A program made the translations under genes and the position numbers. The notes under the pieces are model-generated. The model saw nothing but the letters and a program-made list of their open reading frames with translations. It made no database searches and was not told the DNA's origin. From Cloacimonetes bacterium UBA5284 (GTDB lineage: Bacteria > Cloacimonadota > Cloacimonadia > Cloacimonadales > Cloacimonadaceae): a stretch of 33,212 bases of DNA. Below are positions 8,937 to 17,057 of this stretch, piece by piece. Positions within the stretch are counted from its first letter, which is position 1, and the number at the start of each line of letters is the position of its first letter. The stretch spans positions 78,821 to 112,032 of the forward strand of contig DHSO01000042.1 of NCBI GenBank assembly GCA_002410505.1, in the 5' to 3' direction.

Positions 8937-9785
8937 CTATTTATCGTGTTCATCAGGGGGACCGGGGCGTCTTGACTGGGTGTTTTGTTTCTTCGGAGGG
9001 TACTTGCGGGTTTTGTGGAATCTCTTGTTGCGAGGACCGTTTTGGTTTTTGGGTGCAAAGGATTTCGCCGGCAGGAACTTTTTGGCTTTGGCAAGCGGCA
9101 TGGCGCTGCTTACTTGTTTCAGGATGTTGCGATCCATGTTGTTTTTGTGTGTTTCCAGAAACTCTTCCACTACCTCGGCGCCTTTGTTCCAAAGATCTTT
9201 CAGCAGCCAGCTGATGGCCTGTTGCACTACCCGGTCTTTCTCCAACAAAACGGGTTCGAGAAAGCGGAGAATATCGTCTGCGGGTAGAGCTTTTCGCAGC
9301 CATATGAGGGATGTGATTGCCGCTCTTCTGGTCCATTTGGAAGGAGAATCTCTCCAAGAGGCAAAGGCTTGCAAATCAGTAAGCTCCAGCTCGAAAAATA
9401 CCGGTAGTATTTTAATGCCCAAAAGGTCGGCATGCGCCCAGTTTTCCACAGCGGTATCCAGCCATTCTTTCACCTTTTCGCGGACATAGGGATCCAAGCG
9501 GGGGCGGTGTTTCTTGAGCAGGAGGATGGCGAGGGTACCGAATTCATATTTTCCGGTTTTCAACAGGATCAAGCCAAAATCGGCGATCTCTCTAGGACTG
9601 AGTTCGTATTCATCCATGATTCTGTCGCGCAAGACCTTAATCTCTTCCTCATCAATCCCGAAGGCGTCGTATCCCTCTTTAAAATCACGCATATTCCGGA
9701 TTGCTTTCACGGGGTCTTCGCGGTCAAAGCAAAATTTCTCTACCAGTTTGTATATCTTTTTGAATCTGTCGTTTAGCTCTTGCAT
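8937..9785 (-). CDS. AlkD-like HEAT-repeat DNA alkylation repair family protein with basic tail
   Basis: The 282-residue, mostly helical product resembles the AlkD family, HEAT-repeat DNA glycosylases that excise cationic alkylated bases. Supporting features are NWAHADLL (W116 and D120, the W-x3-D spacing of the AlkD catalytic Trp-Asp pair), KWTRRAAI (150-157) and QQAISWLLKDL (188-198), both typical of the family. After about residue 235 comes a strongly basic Lys/Arg/Pro/Asn tail of some 45 residues that could bind nucleic acid and is not part of the standard fold. AAGGAAG precedes the ATG. It is the last gene of a trio with trmJ (98 bases upstream) and another HEAT-like protein. The family call is fairly safe, glycosylase activity is not; given the neighbour, an RNA-related role is possible. 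Confidence 0.72.
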   Translation of the reverse strand: MQELNDRFKKIYKLVEKFCFDREDPVKAIRNMRDFKEGYDAFGIDEEEIKVLRDRIMDEYELSPREIADFGLILLKTGKYEFGTLAILLLKKHRPRLDPYVREKVKEWLDTAVENWAHADLLGIKILPVFFELELTDLQAFASWRDSPSKWTRRAAITSLIWLRKALPADDILRFLEPVLLEKDRVVQQAISWLLKDLWNKGAEVVEEFLETHKNNMDRNILKQVSSAMPLAKAKKFLPAKSFAPKNQNGPRNKRFHKTRKYPPKKQNTQSRRPGPPDEHDK

Positions 9786-9883
9786 TGAAGCTTCCTTATG
9801 TTAAAGAATATCCTGGAGCACCTCTCTGCCCTTTTGTAATTGAAGAGCAAGGTTTATTCCAATTGATGGTTTTGTGCTAAGGT

Positions 9884-10621
9884 TTACTCATAGCCTTTGC
9901 CTTTACCCGTCACTAAAACGTGGATGCGATTGAACATTTGGCGCAGGCGGTAGACCATTTCTTTGTTGGGATTCAGTTGAGCCAGCATCTTTTTGAGAAA
10001 GGCGTCCCAGTTTGTGGTTTCGTGGTTTGAAAAATATCCGATATCGCCAAGTACATCCATCATATAGCGATATATCTTGCTCATCTCTTCGCCGTCCACA
10101 GCCCCGATTTTTCGGGTGCCGCCTTCTTCCAGATTGCGCTGCTGAAAACTCTGGATTTCGTAGGCGGCAAGTGCCACGGCCTGAGCCAGATTGATCGAGG
10201 GAAAATCCTTGTTCGCGCTGAAGTGACAGCGCAGTGGACAAAGATCGGCTTCTTCATCGGTGAGCCCAAAGGTTTCGCGACCAAAGACAAGCCCGATATT
10301 GAGCTCCGGGATCTCGTGCGCGTAGGCTGCCATCTGCATGGGAGACAGGTCTATAGGCTTGGTTTTACCCAAGCGGCGGGAAAAGGCAATTACTCTGTCC
10401 AGATCGCTGATGGCATCTTTCAAAGTAGTAAATATGCGCGCGTCTTCCAAAAGATGTTCGGAGTGCATGGCCAGGTAAAAATCGTTCTTTTGCGGTACCG
10501 CACCGACGATGCGTAAATCCGTGAAACAGAAGTTGTTCATGATTCTGGCGACGGCACCCACGTTCCCGGCGTAGATGGGTTCCACCAGAATGATACTGAA
10601 ACGAGAGAGATCAGCGGGCAT
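9884..10621 (-). CDS. trmJ: TrmJ-type SPOUT RNA 2'-O-methyltransferase
   Basis: This is a TrmH/SpoU-superfamily methyltransferase of 245 residues. TrmJ 2'-O-methylates position 32 in the anticodon loop of several tRNAs using S-adenosylmethionine. The three SPOUT knot motifs are visible: motif 1 GNVGAVARIMNNF (19-31), motif 2 GLVFGRETFGLTDEE (110-124) and motif 3 FPSINLAQAVALAAYE (140-155). Length and motif wording match the TrmJ/YfhQ group better than TrmH or RlmB. The start overlaps the stop of the upstream HEAT-like gene by 11 bases, implying coupled translation. Substrate specificity within group 1 methyltransferases is inferred, not seen. Confidence 0.88.
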   Translation of the reverse strand: MPADLSRFSIILVEPIYAGNVGAVARIMNNFCFTDLRIVGAVPQKNDFYLAMHSEHLLEDARIFTTLKDAISDLDRVIAFSRRLGKTKPIDLSPMQMAAYAHEIPELNIGLVFGRETFGLTDEEADLCPLRCHFSANKDFPSINLAQAVALAAYEIQSFQQRNLEEGGTRKIGAVDGEEMSKIYRYMMDVLGDIGYFSNHETTNWDAFLKKMLAQLNPNKEMVYRLRQMFNRIHVLVTGKGKGYE

Positions 10622-11453
10622 TTGCCTTCTTGCGCATGTGGATCACGGAACCCAGTTTGTTGCCCATACTTTGCACGTTTGGATTGGCGTCTTTTTTCCA
10701 ATCCGAGATGGTGCGTTGGGAGATGGTGATAAAGTCTTTCCCGTGCTCTTTCTTGCTCTTCTGAGTGTAGATATTGGCCAGTTTCTTTAGAGTTTGCCAG
10801 ATGGTATTGAACCTGGTGTCGTCCGCGTCCAGCAGCCAGCGGCGTACGTTTACATAAGTTTGGATGGGGCGCACTCTGCCTATCTGGGTAAGGATGTGTG
10901 AGATCTTTTTCTGCACCTCTTCGCTGTCGTCATCCAGTAGGCGGGAGATGAAAGTGAGCACAAATTGGGGATTGCGAGCGGCGATGTTTTCCATACCGTG
11001 CATGCTCATGGCGCGTTTCTTTTCGTTGTCGCTCTCTGCCCACAGCGGCATGTATTCACGCATGGCTTCGGGGAAGCGTTTCCACAGTTCAAAACAAATG
11101 GTTTCGCTTTCCCAAGGTACAGTTTCGAATGTCTTATCCAGGGTTTTTATGATACGTTCCGGGTTATCTTGATACTTGTGGTAAAAATAGAATAGCCCTG
11201 TGGCCCTGATTCCATAGATGAAATCTCCCAAAAGATCGCCGCAGACCTGATCCAGATTGCCCTCTCCGGTGTATGTCGCCAGGCGTTTGCCCAGCTCTTC
11301 GCGCACAAAGTAGTTGGCTGTGTTTCCCAAATCCGTGATTTGTTTGATGGCCAGAGTATCCTTGCCCTTGTCCATATTGCGGAAGATTTTTTCCACTTGC
11401 GCGTCGAGTAATTTATAGTCGTCAATATTCAGACGTCCTACTTCTTTGATCAT
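10611..11453 (-). CDS. HEAT-repeat protein distantly related to the AlkD family
   Basis: The 280-residue helical product has the AlkD-like pattern: an N-terminal helical part with REELGKRLA, then KKRAMSMHGMENIA, then EEVQKKISHILTQIG, which lines up with KWTRRAAI and QQAISWLLKDL in the protein encoded two genes downstream. It lacks the W-x3-D catalytic pair and ends in a short basic stretch, so it may be a non-enzymatic scaffold or binding protein. Two ATGs compete: the one at 11459 is only 2 bases from GGAG, the one at 11453 is 8 bases away and is preferred. It is the first gene of the trmJ cluster and overlaps trmJ by 11 bases. Function unknown. Confidence 0.65.
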   Translation of the reverse strand: MIKEVGRLNIDDYKLLDAQVEKIFRNMDKGKDTLAIKQITDLGNTANYFVREELGKRLATYTGEGNLDQVCGDLLGDFIYGIRATGLFYFYHKYQDNPERIIKTLDKTFETVPWESETICFELWKRFPEAMREYMPLWAESDNEKKRAMSMHGMENIAARNPQFVLTFISRLLDDDSEEVQKKISHILTQIGRVRPIQTYVNVRRWLLDADDTRFNTIWQTLKKLANIYTQKSKKEHGKDFITISQRTISDWKKDANPNVQSMGNKLGSVIHMRKKANAR

Positions 11454-11716
11454 ATACATTTCTCCAAGACCGGTGTATCACCAGTCGTATAAGTAATTAG
11501 AATTGGGCTTCAGCCCGAATTTTGCAAAAAAAGACCTTCAAGAGCCTTGTTGTCATATAAGCCGTAACTAATCGCCAGTGAGGCTGTGGATTGTTATGCT
11601 ACGTTGTATTTTACAAGTTCACAGCGATTATGATTTCTGTCAAGAACTTTGTTTGATCCACGCTTTTTTGGGCTTATCCCCGGCTATAGTCCTCAACCGG
11701 CTGTTTGAGCTTGAGG
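11454..11716. other. Upstream region of the trmJ cluster with hairpin
   Basis: This 263-base gap holds the start region of the HEAT/trmJ/AlkD-like unit. A hairpin at 11501-11521 (AATTGGGCT, loop TC, AGCCC, one bulged G, AATT) carries the GGCTTCAGCC core also found at 25174-25189. A minus-strand TTGACA lies at 11638-11643, about 185 bases before the ATG, without a clear -10. Confidence 0.4.
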
Positions 11717-12667
11717 CTATTGATCGTCTTTGCCATCATTAAATATATCGGGTTGAAGGCTTTGTGTGGTTTTGAAGTGTACTTTGGCCACATCCGGTAA
11801 AAGCATCGCGGGATGCAGTTTCAAAAACTCGCGTCCGGCCTGGACTACAGATGGACCGGCCCCCTTGGGGAAGCTGAATCTGTGGCGTCGTTCCAAGACT
11901 GCCCGAGCTTCCAAAAACTGGTATCGCGCCAATATCGAGGCCGCGGCAACCGCGATGTCACGCTCTCCGGAGGGACGCTCGATCACATTCAGTTTGGGCA
12001 GTTTCTTTTTTAAGCGGTTCTTCACTTTTTGACTGCGGGAAAATTGATCTACCACAGAGCCTTCGCTATCGTTGTGCGCAGAATACAATTCCAGAATCAC
12101 TCTTTCGTGCAACCATGCCAGAAGATCGTTCAGATTCAGCTTTTGCCGGGCAAAATCCGCGATCAAGTCATTGTATTTACGCGGTCTCAGCACGATGCAG
12201 GCAGCTTGATTGGGAAACTTCAGATAGATGCTTTTGGCAATATTGATGATACGGGGATCGTTTAAGTGCTTACTATCCTGCACTCCCATCTCTTTCAAAG
12301 TAGGCACTTGCTCTTTGGACACAAAAAAGGCAGAGACTACCAGGGGGCCAAAATAATCACCCTTCCCACATTCATCACTACCGATCCACCGATGCCAATT
12401 GTGAAAACCGGCGTAGGCGTTTTCTTCCTTTTCGCCCAGCAACAGTAGTTCCAGTTCCTGCTTCAAACCGCTGTTTTGAGGCGCGCTAAGCACGCGACTG
12501 AGTCCTTTTTTGTCGCTGTAATAGATATTTATCGTGGCGCGGTCGCTACCCCGGCGCACTTTTATCTGAAGTCCCCAGGCAATCTCTTGCTGCAGCAGTA
12601 TTTCCATGCCGTGCGTCTGAAGCAAGGGTGCCAAATGCGACAGATAGTTCCGGATCTCTTTATGCAT
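11717..12667 (-). CDS. rnhC: Ribonuclease HIII
   Basis: RNase HIII cleaves the RNA strand of RNA-DNA hybrids, removing R-loops and primer remnants. The 316-residue product has an N-terminal TBP-like substrate-binding domain (about 1-85) and a type 2 RNase H domain opening with GSDECGKGDYFGP (96-108). The catalytic acidic residues are D98, E99, D207 (VVDQFS) and D237 (ERDIAVAAAS). The DECGKGD wording and the N-terminal domain distinguish HIII from HII. The frame is open back to 12745, but the ATG at 12667 gives the normal N-terminus, has AGGGAAG just upstream, and overlaps the folC stop by 8 bases (ATGCATAA), so the two are probably coupled. The acidic tail is a minor variation. Confidence 0.93.
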   Translation of the reverse strand: MHKEIRNYLSHLAPLLQTHGMEILLQQEIAWGLQIKVRRGSDRATINIYYSDKKGLSRVLSAPQNSGLKQELELLLLGEKEENAYAGFHNWHRWIGSDECGKGDYFGPLVVSAFFVSKEQVPTLKEMGVQDSKHLNDPRIINIAKSIYLKFPNQAACIVLRPRKYNDLIADFARQKLNLNDLLAWLHERVILELYSAHNDSEGSVVDQFSRSQKVKNRLKKKLPKLNVIERPSGERDIAVAAASILARYQFLEARAVLERRHRFSFPKGAGPSVVQAGREFLKLHPAMLLPDVAKVHFKTTQSLQPDIFNDGKDDQ

Positions 12668-13940
12668 CTTCCCTGTATGCCGAGATAACTTCGCCAACAG
12701 TGTAGAGTGAGCCGCCGGCCACCACGACGCCATCCGGTCCTGCATCTTTCACCGCTGTCCTATAGGCTTCCGCCACAGTAGGATAGGACGATGCAGGCAC
12801 CCGATGTTGCGCAATCTGCAGCAATTGATCTTCGGCACTGGCAGCACGGTCGGATTTATTTTGAGCTACATATATATGCTTTGCTTTCAGGGCGAACAAA
12901 CGGATCATTTCGCTGTAGTCTTTATCAGCCAAAATGGAGATAACGAAGCCCAATTTGCGCTCAGGAAATACTTTATTCAGAGTAGCCATGAGCGCGTTGA
13001 CTCCATGGACATTGTGCGCGCCATCCACGATCACGGTAGGCCGGGTGGACAGTACTTGCATGCGCCCTGCCCAATTGATCTGCATCAAGGCGTTACGGAT
13101 GTTTTTCTCGCTGATCTGAAGCTTGTGTTTCTGGCAATACAAGATGAAGGCAGTGATCGCCAAGCCGATGTTTGCCGCCTGGTGTTCGCCCATCAGGTTA
13201 CTTTTCAGGCCCGGGAAAAAGTGCTTGCCAAACGCATAGTCAAAGCAGATCCCGGCAGTGCTGTCCGAGACGATCTCCACTTTCCAGTCTTTTCCGAATT
13301 GATATACAGGCGCGGCCTTGGCCATGGCTTTTTCCAAAATCACATCCAGCGCGGGCTTTTCGATGTCTCCCAGCACCAGTGGCACGCGGGATTTGATGAT
13401 GCCGGCTTTCTCTGAGGCGATGATCTGCAGGTTGTTGCCCAGAGTTTTGATGTGATCCAAACCGATCGTGCTGATGGCGCAGATATCCGGTAGGAAGAGA
13501 TTGGTAGCGTCCAATCTGCCGCCCAAGCCTACTTCGATGATGGATAGATCCGGTTTTTGGCGCGCGAAGAGAGCAAAAGCAATGGCCGTGGTAATCTCGA
13601 AAAAGGAGGCTTCCCATTTATTGAACAGCGCTTCATACTCGTTGAAGGCTTCCAGGATGACTTGTATGTCCAAATCCCGGCCATCAATCCGGAAACGCTC
13701 GGTATAATCGATCAGATGCGGCGAGGTGTTCAGTCCGGTACGGCAGCCATGAGCCAGAGCCAGAGCTTCGAGGCTGGCGCAGATGCTGCCCTTCCCGTTT
13801 GTACCCGCCACGTGAAAACCGCGAAGTTGATCTTGAGGATCGCCCATGTCCTTCAGCAATCCCTCCATGCGGCCCAGTTCCAGCTTCACGTTGCCGGAAT
13901 AGCGCCGGTAGATATGATCCAGAAATTCTTGATATTGCAT
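12660..13940 (-). CDS. folC: Bifunctional folylpolyglutamate synthase/dihydrofolate synthase
   Basis: FolC adds glutamate to dihydropteroate and/or reduced folates at the expense of ATP, keeping folates in the cytoplasm. The 426-residue product is of typical length. It has the Mur-ligase-type P-loop GTNGKGS (46-52), SPHL (73-76), the GLGGRLDATN Mg/ATP-binding stretch, an Ala/Gly-rich centre with WAGRMQV, and DGAHN opening the C-terminal ligase domain. GAGGAAC precedes the ATG. The gene overlaps rnhC by 8 bases. No other folate gene lies in the window, so whether it acts as dihydrofolate synthase, folylpolyglutamate synthase or both cannot be decided here. Confidence 0.95.
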   Translation of the reverse strand: MQYQEFLDHIYRRYSGNVKLELGRMEGLLKDMGDPQDQLRGFHVAGTNGKGSICASLEALALAHGCRTGLNTSPHLIDYTERFRIDGRDLDIQVILEAFNEYEALFNKWEASFFEITTAIAFALFARQKPDLSIIEVGLGGRLDATNLFLPDICAISTIGLDHIKTLGNNLQIIASEKAGIIKSRVPLVLGDIEKPALDVILEKAMAKAAPVYQFGKDWKVEIVSDSTAGICFDYAFGKHFFPGLKSNLMGEHQAANIGLAITAFILYCQKHKLQISEKNIRNALMQINWAGRMQVLSTRPTVIVDGAHNVHGVNALMATLNKVFPERKLGFVISILADKDYSEMIRLFALKAKHIYVAQNKSDRAASAEDQLLQIAQHRVPASSYPTVAEAYRTAVKDAGPDGVVVAGGSLYTVGEVISAYREDA

Positions 13941-14061
13941 TGTTCCTCGGTTTGTAAAAGATTTGATCTGTACCGGTATCAGGCATTCCTCAGAGCCGGA
14001 TCTTCCCGTTTATCTAAAGAAGTTATCTGATAGCGAATATATGCGCCTCTACATAGAATTA

Positions 14062-14083
14062 GCGGGCATATTGCTACGCCCGC
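14062..14083. other. Hairpin downstream of the pilin-like gene
   Basis: A perfect 6-bp GC-only stem, GCGGGC (14062-14067) with GCCCGC (14078-14083), surrounds a 10-base loop 18 bases past the stop of the minus-strand gene at 14101. No T tract follows on the minus strand, so it may be a weak or factor-dependent terminator, or an RNA-stabilising 3' hairpin. Confidence 0.45.
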
Positions 14084-14100
14084 CATACGTTAAATTTTGC

Positions 14101-14754
14101 TTAGTTGCCCTGGGGGATCAGACCGAATTTTTCGGGGAAAAGGATGGCACGAAGAGCGGTGGTATCAGCTTTGCGTTTGGCAAAGGCATCAGGATCTGTC
14201 TTCCAAATCTCTACGTATTTTTCCACCATCTCTTTCTTTTTGTTGCCGTTTGAGCCTGTTTCGGTGTGGATATAGTCCAGGTCGTCGATCATGTAGTTTT
14301 GCAGCTGGGTGGGTTCCATGTTTTCATAGAAGATTTTTGGGATAAAGTGCTTGGCATATTTATCCAGATTGGGACAATACACGATCACGCCGAAATTGTG
14401 TTTCACATCTGTGCCGATGGTTTCTGCCACGTATTTGCCATAAACGATGTATTCATCTTTTTGCCGGGATGTTTCCGGGCAATATGATTTGGATCCCAGA
14501 TAGTAATTTCCGTTGTCCGTAGCTTTACGTGTGCTACGCAGCACTGAGAGATCGCCGTCAAAATCCGCATTTGTATCTCTGAGATAGTCTGTGGTAGCTA
14601 CCCAGATTTCTTTCATGTTGTTAATACAATCTTCCACGTTTTGTTCTTTGTCCAGGTTATAAAAGTTTGGAATCGCCAAGACAAAGATCAAAGCGATAAA
14701 AAGAATTATACTAAGGACGGTATATACCGAGATTCCGTGTTGGTTACGCAGCAT
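14101..14754 (-). CDS. Type IV pilin-like protein lacking the conserved Glu5
   Basis: The 217-residue product has a class III-like prepilin leader, MLRNQHG, then a hydrophobic helix. Counting from the residue after G7, the helix carries A20-I21-P22-N23-F24, exactly where classical pilins have AIPNF. Position 5, almost always Glu, is Thr here. The rest is a soluble domain with four cysteines and a charged C-terminal region. Families with a non-Glu5 residue include some minor pseudopilins of the GspK type, which cap the filament tip. No pilus assembly or peptidase genes are nearby. AGGAG precedes the ATG. Alternatives are a pseudopilin of a secretion system or a plain membrane-anchored protein; homology by position is good, function open. 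Confidence 0.6.
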   Translation of the reverse strand: MLRNQHGISVYTVLSIILFIALIFVLAIPNFYNLDKEQNVEDCINNMKEIWVATTDYLRDTNADFDGDLSVLRSTRKATDNGNYYLGSKSYCPETSRQKDEYIVYGKYVAETIGTDVKHNFGVIVYCPNLDKYAKHFIPKIFYENMEPTQLQNYMIDDLDYIHTETGSNGNKKKEMVEKYVEIWKTDPDAFAKRKADTTALRAILFPEKFGLIPQGN

Positions 14755-14807
14755 TTTACGCTCCTATTGATTTCTAAAGATATGCTGTTTTGGAAAGCCA
14801 TTATTCG

Positions 14808-15317
14808 TCAAGCCTTTTTTCGCGGAGGCAAGATTTTAGCGATGTAATTCCATGTTTCCGGGATATCGCGAAACTTGTCCCGATAATCCTCGTCCGGATC
14901 GATCTGAATCCCTTTCATACGCCGTAAAACATTGGATTCTCCCCAGTTGTAGGCGGCCAGCACCAAGCTCCAATTGCCATTGAATTTCTGGTACAGATAG
15001 CTAAGATAGCGGGCTGAAAGATTCAGGTTGTAAACAGGCACAAAGAGCATGCCCCGCTTGTGCTCGGAATTGATGTATTCCGCGGTTCTTTCTCGCATTT
15101 GCCCCAAGCCGATGGCGGATTTTGGTGAGATGGCAAAGCTGCGAAAGCTGCTTTCCGTGCGGATAAGCCGGTAAAAGATGGCGGGGTCGATCTTGTGCCA
15201 CACTGCCACTGCAACCGTCATTACGCGCACGGAAACAGGGTTATAAGTAAGGATAATACTTAGCGCCAGGATGGCAAGCAACATGCCAATCAGCTTGCGT
15301 TTTCTACGTTTTGCCAT
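14808..15317 (-). CDS. Small membrane-anchored SLT-type lytic transglycosylase
   Basis: Lytic transglycosylases cleave the MurNAc-GlcNAc bond of peptidoglycan, forming 1,6-anhydro ends. The 169-residue product has a basic start and one membrane helix (about 9-26), placing the catalytic domain in the periplasm. SLT motifs are in order: RTESSFR with catalytic E55, SAIGLGQM (67-74), AAYNWGES (121-128) and ETWNYIAKIL (154-163). It is a minimal version, close to the C-terminal domain of Slt70 or MltC without extra modules. Its ATG lies 20 bases after the stop of the ferritin-like gene and 53 bases before the pilin-like gene, so the three may be cotranscribed. A small transglycosylase beside a pilin-like gene suits local wall opening for an envelope-spanning machine, but this is inference. 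Confidence 0.9.
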   Translation of the reverse strand: MAKRRKRKLIGMLLAILALSIILTYNPVSVRVMTVAVAVWHKIDPAIFYRLIRTESSFRSFAISPKSAIGLGQMRERTAEYINSEHKRGMLFVPVYNLNLSARYLSYLYQKFNGNWSLVLAAYNWGESNVLRRMKGIQIDPDEDYRDKFRDIPETWNYIAKILPPRKKA

Positions 15318-15337
15318 TTCCCGGGCTTGTTTTATCC

Positions 15338-15826
15338 TCAGGCTTGCAGAGTCTTTTTATAATCGTTCAGTCTCAAGACGTGAGAGACCTCTTCATTGAT
15401 GATCTTGCGCAAAACCTGCCGTGATTTGGCATTGAACATCCCGTCGTTGAGGGCATGGAAATACAGCAAGGTATCTTTCTCGAAGGATATGGCATGTTCT
15501 ACTATCTCCATGATGCCTTTGGCGGCAGTAGCTTGTTTGATGGCGGAATCTTCGCTGTTGAAGATACGGCTGTCCACGATAGTTTTCAGATACTCGGAGA
15601 TCAATTCCCAATCCGCGGTGAGCTCCAGATCTTTCATATCGGTGTCACTGCGCAAAGCAAGGAAGGTCTTTTCGTGATTCAATTCTTCATCTCGCAGCAT
15701 TTCGATAAACTCTTTCGCCTTGGCATCGATATCCTTGCGCTTACTGGCTTCGTTGTAGAAAGCATAGCCGTTTTTCTCGATCTGAACGGCAAATTCAATG
15801 ACTTCGTTTACAGAATAAGTGGGCAT
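15338..15826 (-). CDS. Rubrerythrin-type ferritin-like diiron protein
   Basis: The 162-residue product is a four-helix-bundle ferritin-like protein. Candidate diiron ligands are spaced as in rubrerythrin: E17 (QIEKNGYAFY), E48 and H51 (EELNHE), E110 and E116 (VEHAISFEKD), and E146 and H149 (EEVSHV). The C-terminal rubredoxin domain of classical rubrerythrin is absent. Related stand-alone proteins are linked to peroxide reduction or iron handling in anaerobes. A longer frame runs to 15961, but the ATG at 15826 directly follows a strong ACCTGGAGG and gives the conserved N-terminus. A TTGACA hexamer lies at 15889-15894. The gene diverges from the phnE-like unit. Confidence 0.85.
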   Translation of the reverse strand: MPTYSVNEVIEFAVQIEKNGYAFYNEASKRKDIDAKAKEFIEMLRDEELNHEKTFLALRSDTDMKDLELTADWELISEYLKTIVDSRIFNSEDSAIKQATAAKGIMEIVEHAISFEKDTLLYFHALNDGMFNAKSRQVLRKIINEEVSHVLRLNDYKKTLQA

Positions 15827-15997
15827 ATTATCCTCCAGGTAATTCTTATTATTCTTCACTTTTCTAAATTTGTATGGATGGCCTTCTTTGTCAACCAAAA
15901 ATTGCCGGACAGCATGCATGGCTTGTTTAAGTCGATCTGTTCCCAGGCAGTCAAACAGCATGAATCGCTACAGCACCCACCCCGCAGAACAAAATCC

Positions 15998-16025
15998 TTG
16001 ACGGAATGCACCGCCTTTGTATAGC
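15998..16025 (+). promoter_or_regulatory. Putative promoter of the phnE-like/pdp unit
   Basis: TTGACG (15998-16003) and TATAGC (16020-16025) are separated by 16 bases. A start about 7 bases further would give a leader of roughly 40 bases before the ATG at 16074. This is a consensus match only. Confidence 0.5.
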
Positions 16026-16073
16026 CTTTCTTTTTTACAAATATGTGATGATATAGAGGATTAAAGGAATACA

Positions 16074-17042
16074 ATGAAACACTTGAAATGCGCTTTGATA
16101 GAATACGGCTTTTGGCTGTACAATCTGGCCTGTCTGGCATGGTTGATGCTACGGCTGGGGAATCTCAGCTTGCCCTTGGGCCTTATCCTTGCCGCGCCTG
16201 TCTTGCCCGCGGTGATCCTGATCCCGGTGAAGGCTGCTCTCGCTCAGAAGATCATGGGAGAGCCCAAAGTAAAGAGATTTTGGAAATACGAAGCTGCTTT
16301 TTCGATAATCCTCTCGATCGTGATGGCGTGGGTGATAGTGGAAATAAGACCCTTGGATTTTCTCACCAAAGGTGCCAATACATCCTCCATCCTCAGCGGA
16401 CTCTTTCGCCCCAATACCGCAAATCTGGTACCGATGCTGGCAGCCTTGGTGGAAACCATCTATCTGGCTTTGATGGCGACCGTTCTGGCCATTCCCTTTG
16501 CCTTTGTGCTCAGCTTCTTTGCCGCCAAAAACTTGATGTATGACAGCATACCGGGGCGAATCGCCTACATCTTTATCCGCACCCTCTCCACCATCTTCCG
16601 CTCCATCGAAGCAATTGTATGGGCGATCATTTTTGTGGTGTGGGTGGGGATCGGACCTTTTGCCGGGATGCTGGCTCTGTGGATCCACTCCATTGCCGCT
16701 CTTATAAAACTCTACAGCGAGCAGATCGAAAACATCGATCCCGGTCAGGTGGAAGCCATCAAAGCTACCGGCGCCTCCACCCTGCAAGTGTGGCGCTACG
16801 CTGTTGCTCCCCAGATCTTGGCTCCATATCTGGCCTTCACCATCTATCGATGGGACATCAACGTGCGTATGGCCACCATCGTCGGCTTTGTGGGCGGCGG
16901 TGGCATCGGACTGGCTCTGTATCAGGAACAGCAGATGCTTTCCTGGCGCAATGTGGGCCTCATCATGTGGCTGATCGCCCTAGTAGTATGGATAATGGAC
17001 ATGTTTAGCGGCTACATCCGCGAAAAGCTGGTCTCAAACTAA
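16074..17042 (+). CDS. PhnE-type ABC transporter permease (phosphonate family)
   Basis: A 322-residue inner-membrane permease of the phosphonate/phosphite ABC family. After two or three N-terminal membrane segments comes the binding-protein-dependent transport domain, with RTLSTIFRSIEAIVWAIIF and the EAA loop EAIKATGAS...YAVAPQ (about 223-243) that docks the ATPase, then GFVGGGGIGL (about 270-279). A complete importer also needs PhnC (ATPase) and PhnD (binding protein), and neither is adjacent: upstream is an opposite-strand ferritin-like gene, downstream a nucleoside phosphorylase 15 bases away. AAGGA precedes the ATG. The family call is firm; the substrate (phosphonate, phosphite or a nucleoside-related compound) is not. 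Confidence 0.85.
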   Translation: MKHLKCALIEYGFWLYNLACLAWLMLRLGNLSLPLGLILAAPVLPAVILIPVKAALAQKIMGEPKVKRFWKYEAAFSIILSIVMAWVIVEIRPLDFLTKGANTSSILSGLFRPNTANLVPMLAALVETIYLALMATVLAIPFAFVLSFFAAKNLMYDSIPGRIAYIFIRTLSTIFRSIEAIVWAIIFVVWVGIGPFAGMLALWIHSIAALIKLYSEQIENIDPGQVEAIKATGASTLQVWRYAVAPQILAPYLAFTIYRWDINVRMATIVGFVGGGGIGLALYQEQQMLSWRNVGLIMWLIALVVWIMDMFSGYIREKLVSN

Positions 17043-17057
17043 ATATAAGGATACAAC

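Noticed and set aside
16149..16787. 212-codon minus-strand open frame opposite the permease
   Set aside because: His/Gly/Asp-rich antisense shadow of a well-defined membrane protein gene.
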